From Vanrija pseudolonga (taxonomy: Eukaryota; Basidiomycota; Tremellomycetes; Trichosporonales; Trichosporonaceae): a stretch of 64,000 nucleotides of DNA. This document shows, one piece after another, positions 11,983-24,237 of the stretch. Positions within the stretch are counted from its first letter, which is position 1; each line of letters begins with the position of its first letter. The stretch lies in assembly GCF_020906515.1 (NCBI RefSeq), contig NC_085852.1, positions 3,348,001-3,412,000 on the forward strand, in the 5' to 3' direction. The position numbers and the translations under genes were made by a program. The notes under the pieces are model-generated. The model searched no databases. It was not told where the DNA came from and was given only the letters and a program-made list of their open reading frames with translations.

Positions 11983-13039
11983 CTTACACGGCCAAACCGG
12001 GACGACGAGCCGTATCTAGTCGGAACGGTGGACCGTAGCTATGATTATCGCGAGGTGGACATGGCGATGGGCGCGCGCCACGTCCGACGCGGACCCGATC
12101 CCACCCACCTCCCCCACCCGCACTTTTGTCTGTCTGTCTGCAACAAACTTGGCACATGATGCGCCCCACGGATCCCCACTCTGGATAATACTGCAGCATT
12201 CCCCGCAGCCGGAAGTGCTGCTGCGCGGTTTGCATGCCTTGGAGACAGTCAGACTTACATTGCCGGACTCTGACGCCCGCGGCATCGGCGAGATCGCCAC
12301 TCTGCTATGTCAGTTTACAAGCGGGGGCCGACAGTGTGCACTCCATACCAGGCAAATCTCTGCCTTTCGCCCCGAACCGTTTGGCCGGACCTCCGCATGT
12401 ACATACGGCCGAGTGCAGTCTTGGAAACCTCGCTACTATGCAGCATTGTCGGGACGAGTCCACTCTGATTCGCAACCGTCGGCACACAGACCGATCGCCG
12501 TTCCGAACATGAGGCATGTGGCCCCGCAGTCAGTCTTCTACTTCACATGCCGCTTGTTCTCGTCAGCGCCCGCCAGTTTGGCGAAAGCGCGTTTTACACG
12601 GAACCTTGGCCCGCACAACAAGCGATGGAACAGGAGTTGACGGACTCTCCGAACGCCAGGTTACCCACCTTGCGCATACAGATTGCGCCAAGGCAATACC
12701 CTGGTTATACGTGGTTGGTTGGCGCCCGTAACCGGCGCATGCTCTCTCAGTTGACACCCTAACCCTCCCTGGGACGGTCGGGTCCAGGTCCGAACGCTTA
12801 TAACCCCACATCGTATTGCCCATTCTTTGACAGGACTCGCGTTCGCAATGTTGCCCCGCCCACACAACTGCAACCCTTACTCTCGTCACCCTCGGCCCGA
12901 CCCCACCGACCCCGGCGGGCAGCTCGTTTATTGACATTGGCGCTGACAGCTCCACGGCATACATCGTGTCCTGCTGAACTGGTTGTCTGACGCTGTGACA
13001 TTGTAGCCGAAGACGTCGACGACCTCGCTGACGACCACA

Positions 13040-15325
13040 ATGACCACCATCAACGGCAACGCGAGCGCCAACACCGGCGCCAGCTCCAGCACCACCTCAG
13101 TGCCCTCGGCCGACCTCGGCATTCACGTTCGCGACAAGCAGTTTGCGCTCACTTCCCGCGGCGCCGACTACCGGTTCCACGTCGATTCTGACGGCGAGCT
13201 CGTTCACGACTACTTCGGTGCGCATGCCCCGGGACTAGCCCCGTGGGAGTCGCGCGGCGCCAACGGGTGGGGACACAAGCAGGTGGACGAGCGCCGCGAG
13301 TTCCCCGACCATGGCCGTGGTGACTTCCGCTTGCCGGCTGTCCATGTCCGGCACTCCACGGGCTCGACGGTCAGCTTCTTCGAGTACGTCGGCCACGACA
13401 TCGTTCCAGGCAAGCCCAAGCTGCCTGGTCTTCCGGCGACGTTTGGCACACCAGAGGACGTCACCACGCTGGTGGTACATCTCGAGGACCACCGGTCAGG
13501 CGTCAAGGCCGACCTCAACTACTCGGTGTTTCACCAGCACAATGCCATCGCGCGTAGCTTCACTCTCACGAACAACGGCTCGAGTTCGGTAGAGATCCAG
13601 CGTGCGGCGAGCTTCTCCATCGATTTTGGGTCGGGCGACTGGGACATGGTCTCGCTCTCGGGCGAGTGGTGCCGTGAGGCCCAGGAGACGCGCCGCAAGG
13701 TGCAGATTGGGACGCAGGGGTAGGTCCAAGACCCGCAGTTGACCGCTACGAGCCCAGCTGAACACTGCAGCTTCCAGAGCTCCACCGGCTACTCGTCGCA
13801 CTACTTCAACCCCTTCGTCGCCCTTCTCCCATCCACGACAACCGAGACCCACGGTCCGGCATACGGCATCTCGCTTGTGTACTCTGGCTCGTTCAGCGTC
13901 GATGTCGAGCGGCACGCATTCAACCTCGTTCGAGCTTCGATTGGCCTTAACCCGCTTCACCTCTCGTGGCCTCTGGCCCCCGGCCAGTCGTTCACGACTC
14001 CCGAAGCCGTGGCCGTCTATTCGTCCGAGGGTCTCGGCGGCATGAGCCGAAATCTGCACCGACTCTATCGCAACCACCTGTCTCGCTCCCCATGGACGCT
14101 GCGGGAACGACCGGTGCTCCTCAACTCGTGGGAGGGCATGTACTTCAATTTCACCGCCGAGATGCTCTACAAGCGTGCCAGGGACGCGGCTGAGCTTGGC
14201 GTGAGCCTGTTCGTTCTCGACGACGGATGGTTTGGTGACAAACACCCTCGCGTGCATGACAATGCCGGGCTCGGTGACTGGGTCGTCAATCCCAAACGCT
14301 TGCCCTCCGGGCTGGACGCCTTTGTCAAGACAGTCAATGCGATCGAGGTCAAAGGAGGACGCGGCCCACTCAAATTCGGTATCTGGGTCGAGCCGGAGAT
14401 GGTTAACCCCAGCTCGGAGCTATACGAGGCACACCCAGACTGGGTGCTCCACTCTGGGACACACAAGCGCACCGAGATGCGCCAGCAACTCGTGCTCGAT
14501 CTGAGCAAACGCGAGGTGCAAGACTACATCATCGACGCCATTGGCAAGATCCTGTCATGCGCAAACATCGAGTATGTCAAGTGGGACAACAACCGAGGCA
14601 TGCACGAGGTGCCGTCGCCGACCACGCCGCACTCCTACATGCTCGGCCTGTACCGCATCCTTGACTCGTTGACGACATCGTTCCCGAAGATACTGTTCGA
14701 GGGATGTGCATCGGGCGGTGGGCGATTCGACCCCGGCATCCTGTGCTACTGGCCCCAGTCGTGGACGTCGGACGACACGGACGCTGTCGAGCGCCTGCAT
14801 ATCCAGTTCGGCACGTCGCTCGCGTACCCTCCCTCGTCGATGGGCTGCCACGTGTCGGCGGCGCCAGGGGAGCAGGTGGGCCGCACCACCCCCCTGCTAT
14901 TCCGCGCACATGTCGCGCTCATGGGCGGTTCGTTTGGATTTGAGCTCGAGACCGAGAAGATGTCACCCGAGGAGCGCGGGCAGGTGACAGAGATTGTTGC
15001 GCTCGCAGAAAAGGTCAACCCGTACGTCATCGACGGCGACCTGTACAGACTGGCGCTGCCCGACGAGTCGAATTGGCCAGCAGCACTGTACGTCAAGCCG
15101 GATGGCTCTAGCGCTGTGCTACTCGCCTTCCAGGTCTACGCGCGCATCCGCATCGACACGCCGCTACTCCGTCTCCAGGGCCTGGACCACTCGGTGTACG
15201 AGATCGACGGTGTGCACTACTCCGGCGCGGTACTTGCCCACGTCGGCCTCAAACTCGACTGGAAGCCGGTGCACTTGCCAGCGGCTGATCATCAAAGCAA
15301 GGTGCTCTTCATCAACCGGGTGTAG
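13040..15325 (+). CDS. GH36 alpha-galactosidase, apparently intracellular
   Basis: Two exons, 13040-13719 and 13771-15325; 744 residues, the usual length of GH36 enzymes. It hydrolyses terminal alpha-1,6-galactose from melibiose, raffinose or galacto-oligosaccharides by a retaining mechanism. The beta-sandwich N-domain is followed by the TIM barrel. Barrel motifs are LLNSWEG, FVLDDGWFG (about 374), GIWVEPEMV, HPDWVLH, the nucleophile Asp in YVKWDNNRG (about 499) and the acid/base Asp in TSDDTDAVER (about 560). A CASGGGRFDPG motif lies between them. The N-terminus is Asn/Ser/Thr-rich without a hydrophobic signal core, so the protein should stay in the cell and act on imported sugar. This fits the divergent alpha-glucoside-type permease. 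The intron joins in frame at GTQG-FQSS. Confidence 0.95.
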
Positions 15326-15659
15326 ATGTAGATTGCAAGGGCGGCTTGTGCGTGATAAGATGAGTGTGTAGGAGATTAGCAGTGATTGCAGATACATAGA
15401 TTGCCCTGAAGTTGCCGAGATGCAACGCAGCTCCCCCACTCTGGCGGATAACGATGCGATGAGACTAGGATCATGCAGAGAGCGCGGCGAGGTGCCCGAT
15501 ACACTCGTTGTGCGTGGCGACGTGCATATGGCGGCGATGATGTGCGACGACAAGGTTGACCCGACCGCCCACAGTGGTGGACATGTCCTCGGACCGCTCT
15601 CCTCCGTCGCCGATATACCGGTCCTCGGCACAGGGACCGACCTCCACACGTCAACAGTC

Positions 15660-15668
15660 ATTCCCGTT
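15660..15668 (-). promoter_or_regulatory. ATTCCCGTT site before GH95
   Basis: Exact copy followed by C (ATTCCCGTTC), 109 bp upstream of the chosen GH95 ATG. It is the only one of the set lying within 110 bp of a start codon. Confidence 0.55.
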
Positions 15669-15730
15669 CTTGCCAGGTCAGTATATGTAATTGTCTGGAG
15701 CTCATAAAGCCAGCCAGCGCACCGTCGAGG

Positions 15731-15757
15731 CCCCCACCCCCCCCCCCCCCCCCCCCC
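15731..15757 (+). repeat. Poly-C tract (21 uninterrupted C)
   Basis: Five C, one A, then 21 C, ending 11 bp before the GH95 start codon, so probably inside the 5' leader. Tracts of this kind are slippage-prone, and the true length may differ in the genome. Confidence 0.85.
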
Positions 15758-15768
15758 GCGGCAACACG

Positions 15769-18060
15769 ATGACACGGCAACATCTCGCTCACTCAGGGCC
15801 GGCGTCGCAATGGCTCGAGGCCTTGCCCCTCGGCAACGGCTCCCTTGGGGCCATGGTTTTCGGCGGGCCTCTGCGAGAACGGATCGCGCTCAACGAAGCC
15901 ACGCTGTGGTCCGGCAGCCCGCGCAACGAGCGTGAGGCGGCCATCCCAGCCGAGGTGGCCCAGCCTGCCATTTCCGACGCGCGAAAGGCCACTCTGGAGC
16001 GCAGGTTTGCCGACGCGACGGCTGCTGTCCAGAAGCTCCAGAGCCGATACTCGCAGTGCTTCCTCCCCCTGGGCGACTTGGAGCTTGAGTTGAAGACTGG
16101 GGATGGTGACAAAGTGGCCGACTATGCCCGCGCGCTCGACCTCGACCGCGGGCTTCACACGGCCAGCTACACGCTCAACGGAGCAAAGGTTCGATGGACG
16201 ACGCTGGTCAGCCACCCGGACAACGTACTGCAGGTGGTGATCGAGTCGGACGTCGCCGTGGACATTAGCGCGAGCTTCAAGAGCCAGCTGAGGTCGGTTG
16301 ATCTGGTCGAGGCTTCCACCCCCCGCCGTCTGGTCCGCGCGGTCCGCGCACCGAGCGACTGCCCCCCGCCTCACGAGCCCGAGGAGGGCGTCACCTGGTC
16401 CAACGCTCCGGGCGACGCCATGCGCGCGGCTGTCGTCGTCGGTTGGACGCACGATGGGCAGGACGGCGAGGGTATGTCTGCAACCGACGTGCGGAGTCTC
16501 ACTCTCGTTCTCGCCGCCGCCACGACCTTCAACGGCGCGCGCGAGCTCCCCTGGTCCGACCCCGCTTCTGCCATCGCGGCGGCAGCTGCGCGTGTCGACG
16601 CTGGGCTAGCTGCCGGCGCCGCTGCTGTCACATCCCGCCATGAGACAGACTACAGCGCGCTATTCTCTCGCGTGACCCTCTCTCTGCCTGGGCGCGCGCT
16701 CGACTCGACCCTATTCGACTACGGCCGATACCTCCTCATTGCCGGCTCGCGCGGCCCCATTCCCATGACGCTCCAGGGGCTCTGGAACCACCACCTCCGT
16801 GCGCCGTGGTCGTCAAATTACACCACCAACATCAACCTGCAGATGAACTACTGGGGCGCACATGCTGCCAGTCTCCCCGAGACGGCCGACACGCTGTTCG
16901 ACTTCATCGACGACCTGGCCGCGGCTGGATCCGAGACGGCACGCAGGCTGTATGGCGCCAACGGATGGGTCGCGCACCATAACGCTGACATATGGGCGTA
17001 CACTTCTCCTGTGGGCCTGGGTCGTGCTTCCCCGCAGTGGGCATTCTGGCCGTTCGCCGGCGCGTGGTTGTGCTTCGCGCTTGTCGAGCATGTGCGCCAC
17101 GGTGCCAGCCCCGAGTTTGTTAAGACTCGTGCTCTGCCTGCAATCCGGGGCGCGATGTCCTTCCTGCTCGACTGGGTGGTTGTCGTCGACGGTGTGGCGA
17201 CCACAGCGCCATCCACGTCGCCAGAAAACACATTCATCCCCGACGGCTCCGAACAGTCATTTGCAGTCGGCCGGTCGTCGACCTGTGACCTGGCGCTGAC
17301 GGCCGAGCTCGGCCAAGCGCTGTTGGACCTCACGGCAGCGGTTGGGCTGCCTGACGATGAAGTGACAATGTCGACACGCAAGCTGTTGCCTACCATCCCC
17401 AAGGCTGTGGCGGGCCGCGACGGCCTCGTGCCCGAGTGGGCCGATGACGACCCACAGGCCGAGCCGCTGCACCGGCACATCTCCCACCTCGTCGGCCTGT
17501 ACCCCGGCACGACGCTGCGCGAGCCCGAACAACTCAAGGCTGCTGCTGCGAGCCTCGATGACCGAGGGGACGACTCGACGGGCTGGTCATTGGTTTGGAA
17601 GCTCGCCGCCCGCGCGAGGCTACGCGACAATGCCGCTGTCGACCGACTCCTCGAGCTCATCTTCCGCGACGCCGACATGGAGGAGGGTGACGAAGACTTT
17701 GAGCAGCGCGGCGGCCTGTACCCCAACCTGTTCTCGGCTCACCCTCCATTCCAAATCGATGGCAACCTGGGATATGTGGCCGGAGTCGCCGAGGTGCTCG
17801 TTCAGAGCCATGAGGACGGCATCATTGTCCTTGCAGCAGCACTACCAGCAGCCTGGCCCAGTGGAAGCGTCAAGGGACTGGTGGCTCGCCCGGGGGTCAC
17901 CGTTGACTTGGCATGGGAGGCAGGGAAGCTGGTCGAGGCTAGCCTTTCAGCTCAGTCCGATGCTGCCCGTCGCCAACTGCAGGTGCAGTATGGCAGCGCT
18001 AGAGCGAGTGTGGACCTCGGCGCAGGTCCTGTCACCCTTCGCGTCGCCGACTTTGCATGA
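15769..18060 (+). CDS. GH95 alpha-L-fucosidase, apparently intracellular
   Basis: A single exon of 763 residues, typical of GH95, an inverting family of 1,2-alpha-L-fucosidases with some alpha-L-galactosidases. Motifs in order: LPLGNGSLGAMVFG (about 19) and NEATLWSG in the N-domain; LQGLWN and SNYTTNINLQMNYW (about 349, carrying the catalytic Asn pair); WPFAGAWL; SPENTFIPDG (about 483); HISHLVGLYPG; FQIDGNLG (about 661-668, whose Asp corresponds to a catalytic acid). The ATG at 15769 is chosen because the only longer extension lacks an ATG and would translate the poly-C tract into a proline run. With this start there is no signal peptide, unlike the secreted fungal GH95 enzymes I know of. It follows the alpha-galactosidase in the same direction. 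Confidence 0.93.
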   Translation: MTRQHLAHSGPASQWLEALPLGNGSLGAMVFGGPLRERIALNEATLWSGSPRNEREAAIPAEVAQPAISDARKATLERRFADATAAVQKLQSRYSQCFLPLGDLELELKTGDGDKVADYARALDLDRGLHTASYTLNGAKVRWTTLVSHPDNVLQVVIESDVAVDISASFKSQLRSVDLVEASTPRRLVRAVRAPSDCPPPHEPEEGVTWSNAPGDAMRAAVVVGWTHDGQDGEGMSATDVRSLTLVLAAATTFNGARELPWSDPASAIAAAAARVDAGLAAGAAAVTSRHETDYSALFSRVTLSLPGRALDSTLFDYGRYLLIAGSRGPIPMTLQGLWNHHLRAPWSSNYTTNINLQMNYWGAHAASLPETADTLFDFIDDLAAAGSETARRLYGANGWVAHHNADIWAYTSPVGLGRASPQWAFWPFAGAWLCFALVEHVRHGASPEFVKTRALPAIRGAMSFLLDWVVVVDGVATTAPSTSPENTFIPDGSEQSFAVGRSSTCDLALTAELGQALLDLTAAVGLPDDEVTMSTRKLLPTIPKAVAGRDGLVPEWADDDPQAEPLHRHISHLVGLYPGTTLREPEQLKAAAASLDDRGDDSTGWSLVWKLAARARLRDNAAVDRLLELIFRDADMEEGDEDFEQRGGLYPNLFSAHPPFQIDGNLGYVAGVAEVLVQSHEDGIIVLAAALPAAWPSGSVKGLVARPGVTVDLAWEAGKLVEASLSAQSDAARRQLQVQYGSARASVDLGAGPVTLRVADFA

Positions 18061-18228
18061 GCCATGGCTGTCCCCTCCACGGTCGCTGCATGGACGTGTA
18101 TGATAACAATGACATAGAGCAAGGGTCCTCCAATATGATACAGATGTGTGGGAGGTTAGGTCAACAGACACCGCGCATGTTGAAAGCGAGATGCAGGGAT
18201 TATAACTGACGGGGAGAAGCGTAGTTGC

Positions 18229-20225
18229 CTAGGCCTTTTCGAGGTTGTTCTCGTCCGACTCTTCGGCTGGTCGCGTGTCGAGAGGGAACTCGACCATCTC
18301 GGCTGGGCCAAAGTAGTGGCGACGCGCAAAGACAAGATACCAGACGGCGCCGAGAAGCATGACACCGATCGTGATGGGACCGGCGTAGTTCATAGTCTCC
18401 TTGGTGACGGGGTACACGGCCGGGATTGAGAGGATGACGCACTCGAACACGATGTAGATGACAGCGACCCAGTTGATTACCTTGCTGAGCCAGCCATCGC
18501 CCATGTAGAATGGCCCGGGCTTGAAGTCGACGCCCTCATGGCCGGCAAAGATCATGCGGAAGAAGATGGGCAAGCCGTACGACAGGTCAAGGGCGACTGT
18601 GGCCAGGGAGAAGACTGCTTCGGCTGCGATGGGGCTCGCAAAGTCGAGGCAGCCGAGAGCCACGGACAGAATAACAACACACCACACAGCGTTGATAGGT
18701 GTCTTGGTGTACGGGTTGATCTTGCCCAGGAGCTTGCCGTCGGGAAGGCCGTGGTCACGGCTGAAGGCAAAGAGTGCGCGGGCGTTGGCTGGGGTCAGAC
18801 GTGCTCAGGAAGCGGGGCACTCACCCTGAAGACCAGTCTGGAGAGTGAAGAACGAGATGAGAATGGTGAACGACCACACAACGAGTGCGCCGGGACGTCC
18901 GAGACGGAGGATAAGGATGGCGAGGTAGGCATTGCCCGTCGAGCCTGGGAGGTCGGCCAGCGGACCAGAAACCAAGACCATGACGATGCTGGGCGAGTTA
19001 GCGGAGGTTGTCGGCTGGCTGACTCACTTGAGAATCCAGCCCAGGAGACCAGTGCTGATGACAGCAAGGAAGATTGCGACCGGCGCAGCAATGGCAGCAC
19101 GCTTGACTTCCTCGGTGATATGCGCCGTGGCATCGTATCTGGGAGGGCGTGAGATGTGACTCCGTAAAACTTGCTTACCCAGTCATGGTCCACTGCACCG
19201 ACAACAGGCCGAGGAGGAAGGACAGCCCCGTGTTGGCCCAGCCGCTCTGGTTCTCGAGGTAGGTGAAACTGTACTTTGCTGTGTGGATCTCGTGGCGAGG
19301 CGTCTTGGCGAGGACCGCAATGACGGTGCATAGCAGCACACCGATGTTAACTGGGATCAGCAGGTGTCGGCAGCGCAAGCTCACTAAAGGCAAAGTACTG
19401 AGTGACGAACGCCAGTTGCTTCGTTCTCAACGAGTTGAAGAGTCCGTGGATGAAGAGCAAGCCGACAAACAGGCCGACAACCTGGCCGGCACTCGGGTCG
19501 TAACCTGCCTCTCCCCGGGACGCGCCGTACGCCGCCCAGATCATCTGCGCAAGGCCAAACTCTGTCGAGGCCGCGCCGGCAATGTTGCCCAGGACGTTCA
19601 TCCAGCCAATGATGTAGCCGACCCAGATTCGGTGCTTGGGTGGGACGAGACGTGCCGAGGCCGTGTAGCTTGGGGGGGCGTTAGTACGTCGTCGCCACCG
19701 CTCCCTGCTCACAGTGCGCCGGAGGTGGGGTAGGCCGAAACAAGCTCGGCAACTGCCGTTCCGATGAAGCACGAGAAGAAGGCACCGATGAGCCAACACC
19801 AGATGACGCTGGCCGGGCCACCTGTGAGCATGGGCGTCGAGAACGTCACCGCGATGGACGATGAGACGCCCATGATGGAGAAAGCGAACGAGAACGTCGC
19901 AATGTTGCCAAACTCGCGGATAAACTCTTGCTGCATGGTGTCAGCACGCCCAAGGGAGACACCACACCGCGAGGCAGACCTATCGACTATGCAGTGTGCG
20001 GTGTCGCGCGGCGTGCTCTCGCCTCACTCTCCTCCTCATCGCAGCCGTAACTGGGATTAGAGCCCCGGCTCTAGGCGGCGCGGGCCGCGTACGCACCTTG
20101 TATCCCTGCTTCTCAAGCTCGATGCGGTCCTCATAGTCGGAGGACGCCTCGGAAGTCGGGGCCGGCACGACAGTGTCGCTGGGCTTGGCGACCGAGAGCC
20201 GTCTGTTGATGGCGGCGAAGGACAT
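18229..20225 (-). CDS. APC-family amino-acid/GABA-type permease
   Basis: Seven exons: 20225-20097, 19930-19713, 19668-19385, 19350-19179, 19138-19028, 18988-18825, 18788-18229; 545 residues. A plasma-membrane or vacuolar symporter of the amino acid-choline family (fungal Uga4/Hnm1 type) with about 12 membrane segments. Marks are FGNIATFSFAFSIMG in the first segment, GGPASVIWCWLIGAFF, AELVSAYPTSGAL, GYDATAHITEEVKRAA (the consensus loop after segment 5) and ALFAFSRDHGLP. Substrate specificity cannot be read. It converges on the GH95 gene, with 168 bp between stops. No GAACGGGAAT site was found upstream, so membership of the sugar set is doubtful. Start: first ATG in frame (MSFAAINRR); the frame extends a little further upstream only through non-ATG codons. 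Confidence 0.92.
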
Positions 20226-22231
20226 GGCGGAGGGTGAAGATGTGGTGGAGTCGGCCACAACACAAGGGTGCTAAGCAGACCAAGTGTTTGAGATTGTCTC
20301 GGGGTTCAGTGAGGAGGGCAGTAGAGAGAGTGTGGGGGGTAAAGAGTGAGGGACGGCAAGGACCTCTTGTCTTGCGCAAGACGTCCAAGCTGTGGGGTAA
20401 GTAAACGAATGTGATGTCCCAGGAGGAGGGATGGGAAGGCGTGTGGTCACCAGGTCCTTGCATCGCACGTATCGGCTGTTTCGAACACACAGTTGTCGCA
20501 TGAAAAAGTGGATAAAAATAAACCAACGCAGACGTCACAGAGCTTGTCAGGAGTGATGGACGGGCAGGTTAGGGGCTGGCGCATCAACACGCAGCGCAGG
20601 CTGGGTGGGGCTCTCGCCGCCGCGCATGCGCAATATCACTGGTCAGGAGTGCCAGGGGTTACCGGTTAGCTCGTTGCCAGAGTGCCGTGGGAACAATGGT
20701 CCAACGAGCAAACAGGCTAAGAAGCGGAACAGTTGGTGTCGTCAAGCAAGCGCGATTGTGTTCGCACTTGGAACTGCCTACTTTTCGCGTTGATGCATTG
20801 TTGTTTGGTGCAGAGTTCAGGTCACATGACGGGCAAGGGACATCAAACTTGTCAGTACCTCGCTTGTTTGCCGCCAGTCAAATCGAGGAGAGGCAGGCAG
20901 CTTCGGCAAGACAGTCTAGCCGGTGACCATGTGCCCAAATGCGGGGCTCCTGCCGAAGAAACACCACCTGGCGCTCGAGTGTCCACACGCGAGCGACATC
21001 CGACTAATGGAGTACAATGCTTACACTAGGTGATCCCGAGAGGTGTCACGACTAACGGGCAAAGGGCAGGCGGTGTACCTTGGCCCCAACTTCACACTCA
21101 GCTTGGACGACTGCTAACCGCCGGCATAAACCCCATCACAGCCCACACCAACATTCCCATCGCGGGTGGCCACTTGTCGTGCGTATCTCAACACACAGCG
21201 TTGGGATCGTCCCAGCCTGCCTGCGGATCAGCCAGTCGATCAGGTCAGCTTCCAGCAAGCTTGAAATAGAACGCCAAGTGGAGAATCAGGGGGTTTGACA
21301 CCGTGAGCAGCGATCCGCGCACCACGCCATCTTCGCACAATTAGACGAGTGGCAGGGCGCTCGAGGTGGCCCGAGCTACGACGCGTGGGGAGATTCCAGA
21401 CCTTGTGCCTCGTTCACGGAGCTTGAGTGAGCCCCAGACGATCCCCGGGCACAATCGGCTCGATGGGAGGTCATCAACTCGTTGCTGCTCCATGGCAAGC
21501 GTGGCCTCATGGAAACAAGGGGAGGGGGACCGTTCGGTGGTCGCTGTTCGGTGACTGCTCGGCTCCGGCTCCCCTCGGCTCTCTTCTGATAATTATTTGA
21601 CCATAACTACCGCGGAAATGGTATTAGACCCAGGCGGGGCCATTTGGAGAGAACAATGGCCTTGAAGACTGGCGCAGAGGTTCATTGTGGCCACAACAGG
21701 TGCGCACTGCCACCCTTAGCTACGTCTAGTCTCACGCCGGGCTTCTCATTGACCCATATTTCTCCAAGCGGTTCTCAAAGTATCCCTACACCACGTACCG
21801 GCTTCTTGAGCCTCACCAGCTTCGGACAGCCGTGGAGCATGGATATTCAACGTCAGCCAGCCCCACCAAAACCGCGGCTGGCGCTGGCGGATCGGCCGAG
21901 TTTGAGTTGTTGAAATCATCCACGTGTAAAACCACATGGGAATCGCGTGGTCCAAATTTCCTCAGGTGATTTTTGGGATCCAACTTCCCTGCCGTCCCTG
22001 CACTTCGCTTCACTGTCAACTTCGCCAGAAGGGTCTTCATCTCAGGCAAGCTATGAACAGGGTCCACCGCAGATCCTGGAGAGGTGGGCAGGTCCGTCTA
22101 CCGCCGACAGAGGCGTTGGAAAACACCTCGGAGTCCGTGAATCTCGGGGACGGCAACGGTGGCCTTGGCATTGGCCATGGGCTGTGCATGTGCGGTGTCC
22201 AGCCGCTGGAAGGGTCCGAGCACGCATCGGA
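20226..22231. other. Gap: APC permease promoter and GNL1 3' flank
   Basis: Two kilobases with no supported gene. The short open frames here lack domains, intron borders or codon bias. Confidence 0.55.
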
Positions 22232-24237
22232 TCACTCCTCCTCGTCCTCCTCGTCTTGCGGGTCGGCCAGGCTCAGCGCGGCGAAGAAGCTGGCGTTGTT
22301 GGCTTTGATAAAGTCGTCGAGAATGTCCTCGCCCTCATCGTCCTTGTCCTCCACCACGTCCTCGTCTGGTCCTGATGTAACGAGGTGGGGTGGGACATCT
22401 CCATGATCGCCCATCTCTTCCTCACCCTCGCTTGCTGTGGCATCACCATGCCACTCGCCGAGGCAGATGCCCTCGCCGCCACGTATAGGCATGGAACCAG
22501 GCGGCCAGAAGCCCCAGCGAACTCGACCGTCAGCGAGCGCGCGCATTATGCCGTCTGCCGCGCGGTTCGAGTCTGGGCGTGCTGATCGGGCAGTCACTGC
22601 CAAAATCAGCTGGGGCATCGCGGGTTGCACACTCACCGAACCCGCGGTCCAGCGCCCGACGGTCCATGATCTCGCCGGCGGTCCAGCGCGGGCCCTTGGG
22701 CTCAGGTGCGGCGACTACCATGCCCTTGCGCCAGGTGCGCTTGGCAGACATCTGGTCGATCTGTGGCTCGGGTGGCGGGAGGCGGAACACGCGCTCGAGA
22801 GGCAGGTACCGCGCAGCGAACGAGATGCAGGCTGGGAGTGAAGGAATCTGGGCGATGGACAGGACTGGGGTGTCAGCGGCGGGTGGATACGGTGTACGTC
22901 ATGCCACTCACTCCCCGACATGGCCTGTAGTTCCATTGGCACCAGACTAGGGCACACCAGACCCGGACAGTCGACGATGCGCACCTCGCGCCGGGCGCCC
23001 CAAAGCATAGTCTGCCAGTGCTTTGTCTTGCCTGGTGTCCGACTGGCATGGACGCGGGTGGTACCGAGGAGAGCATTGAGGAGAGACGACTTGCCGACGT
23101 TTGGCTGACCGACGAGGCCGATGGTCAGGGGCTCGGTGATAGCACCGTTCTGGTATGTTGCCTCCTGCTCGTGCCCCTCCGACTCGAGGTGTACCTCGGC
23201 AGCTCCCTCGAGCTCTGACCAGTTCACAGTCTCTCGGACTTCGGGGTGCCACGCCGCTGTCTTCTCGATCTTGGAGGCGGTCGACGGTGGTACTCGAAGC
23301 CGCTCGTGCGCGGTCTTGAGTGCGCAGATGAGGGCGTTACGCGACTCCGCTGGGATGAGGGGCTTGTGACGACCGTCACCGTACAGCAACTCGGTGTCAT
23401 AGCTACTGACCGAGACGACCTGAACCGGGTCATCGTTCTGCCCCTCGTTGTCGGTGGACCACCATCCGGTCAACCACTGCTTCCAGCCCTCCAGTGCGGC
23501 CGGGTCGACAAGGTCAGCCTTGGTGAGCACGAGTATGATCTCCCGCTTTGGTCGGTGCGAGCGGAGATATGATCGCAGGCTGGGCGGGCAGTGGACAGGT
23601 GGGCAACGTGCGTCGATCAGGAGTAGGACAATGGAGGAGGCTTCGACCACGCGCCAGCTGGTTGTCAGCAGACTGCCTTTGCGTGCACTTACAGTTGACG
23701 CCAAACTTCGAGGTTGGTTTCGAAGCGACTGGGGCTGTGTATTGTGCTCCCAGCGGCTCCGTCCTCCTCACGGTCGTCGTTGACCCAGGCATCGACAGTG
23801 GCTCGGGAACCGGCAAGCCACTTGCGGAACACACCCTCCTCGTTTTCCTCAACCTCGCGCTTGCTCTGGCCAAAGCGGAAGCCTGGGCGCGACGGCACAG
23901 TGAGTTTGCGCGCAGCGGGGTTGTCGACAAGCTCGAGCGGGAACACCGCTGTCGAATCTGGGAGTGGGCGCTGCAGCTCGTCGGCCCAAGCAGCGTTCTG
24001 TGTACGCTCGGCATAGTCGCGCGGTACTGCCAAGAATGTGCTGTGGAGCTCGAGCACGTCTTGTACTTCACTGCGTGCTGTTTTCGTCTTGTCGATCTTG
24101 GTTCGCCCGTTGCTCTTGGGCAGGTCGGCCTCTTCGGGCTCAAGGTCACCGCGCTTCATCGCCCTCTTGGTTTGGAGGTACTCTTTCTTCTGCTTTGCCG
24201 AGAAGGCTACGTGCCTTGGGCGCGCAGGGGAGGGCAT
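22232..24237 (-). CDS. GNL1: GNL1-type circularly permuted GTPase
   Basis: Four exons: 24237-23693, 23657-22912, 22864-22637, 22581-22232; 622 residues, close to human GNL1 (607). MMR1/HSR1-type GTPases of this class act in ribosome biogenesis or nuclear export. The G motifs are permuted as expected: G4 LTKADLVD (about 226) comes before G1 GQPNVGKSSLLN (about 367), followed by DCPGLVCPS as G3. The N-terminus is basic (KQKKEYLQTKRAMKR). The C-terminus is acidic, ending in a run of Asp and Glu. The last junction skips a first possible acceptor; only the second keeps the family stretch ARPDSNRAADGI in frame. A housekeeping gene lying inside the sugar-use region. Confidence 0.93.

Larger units (their letters stand above)
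10728..13039. promoter_or_regulatory. Divergent promoter region, permease A / alpha-galactosidase
   Basis: A 2.3 kb gap between two diverging genes. It contains four exact copies of AACGGGAAT or its complement (11193, 11552, 11942, 11974), listed separately. No gene with coding character was found; overlapping short open frames on both strands lack domains. Confidence 0.55.

Noticed and set aside
15731-15757. Transposon tail or CRISPR-like repeat
   Set aside because: No spaced repeats, terminal repeats or target duplication; it is a simple homopolymer.
15691-15768. Longer N-terminus for GH95
   Set aside because: It would start at TTG and translate the poly-C tract into prolines.
22555-22580. 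GGTTCGAGTC, a possible tRNA B-box
   Set aside because: It lies around an exon border of GNL1, and no A-box or cloverleaf stem was found nearby.
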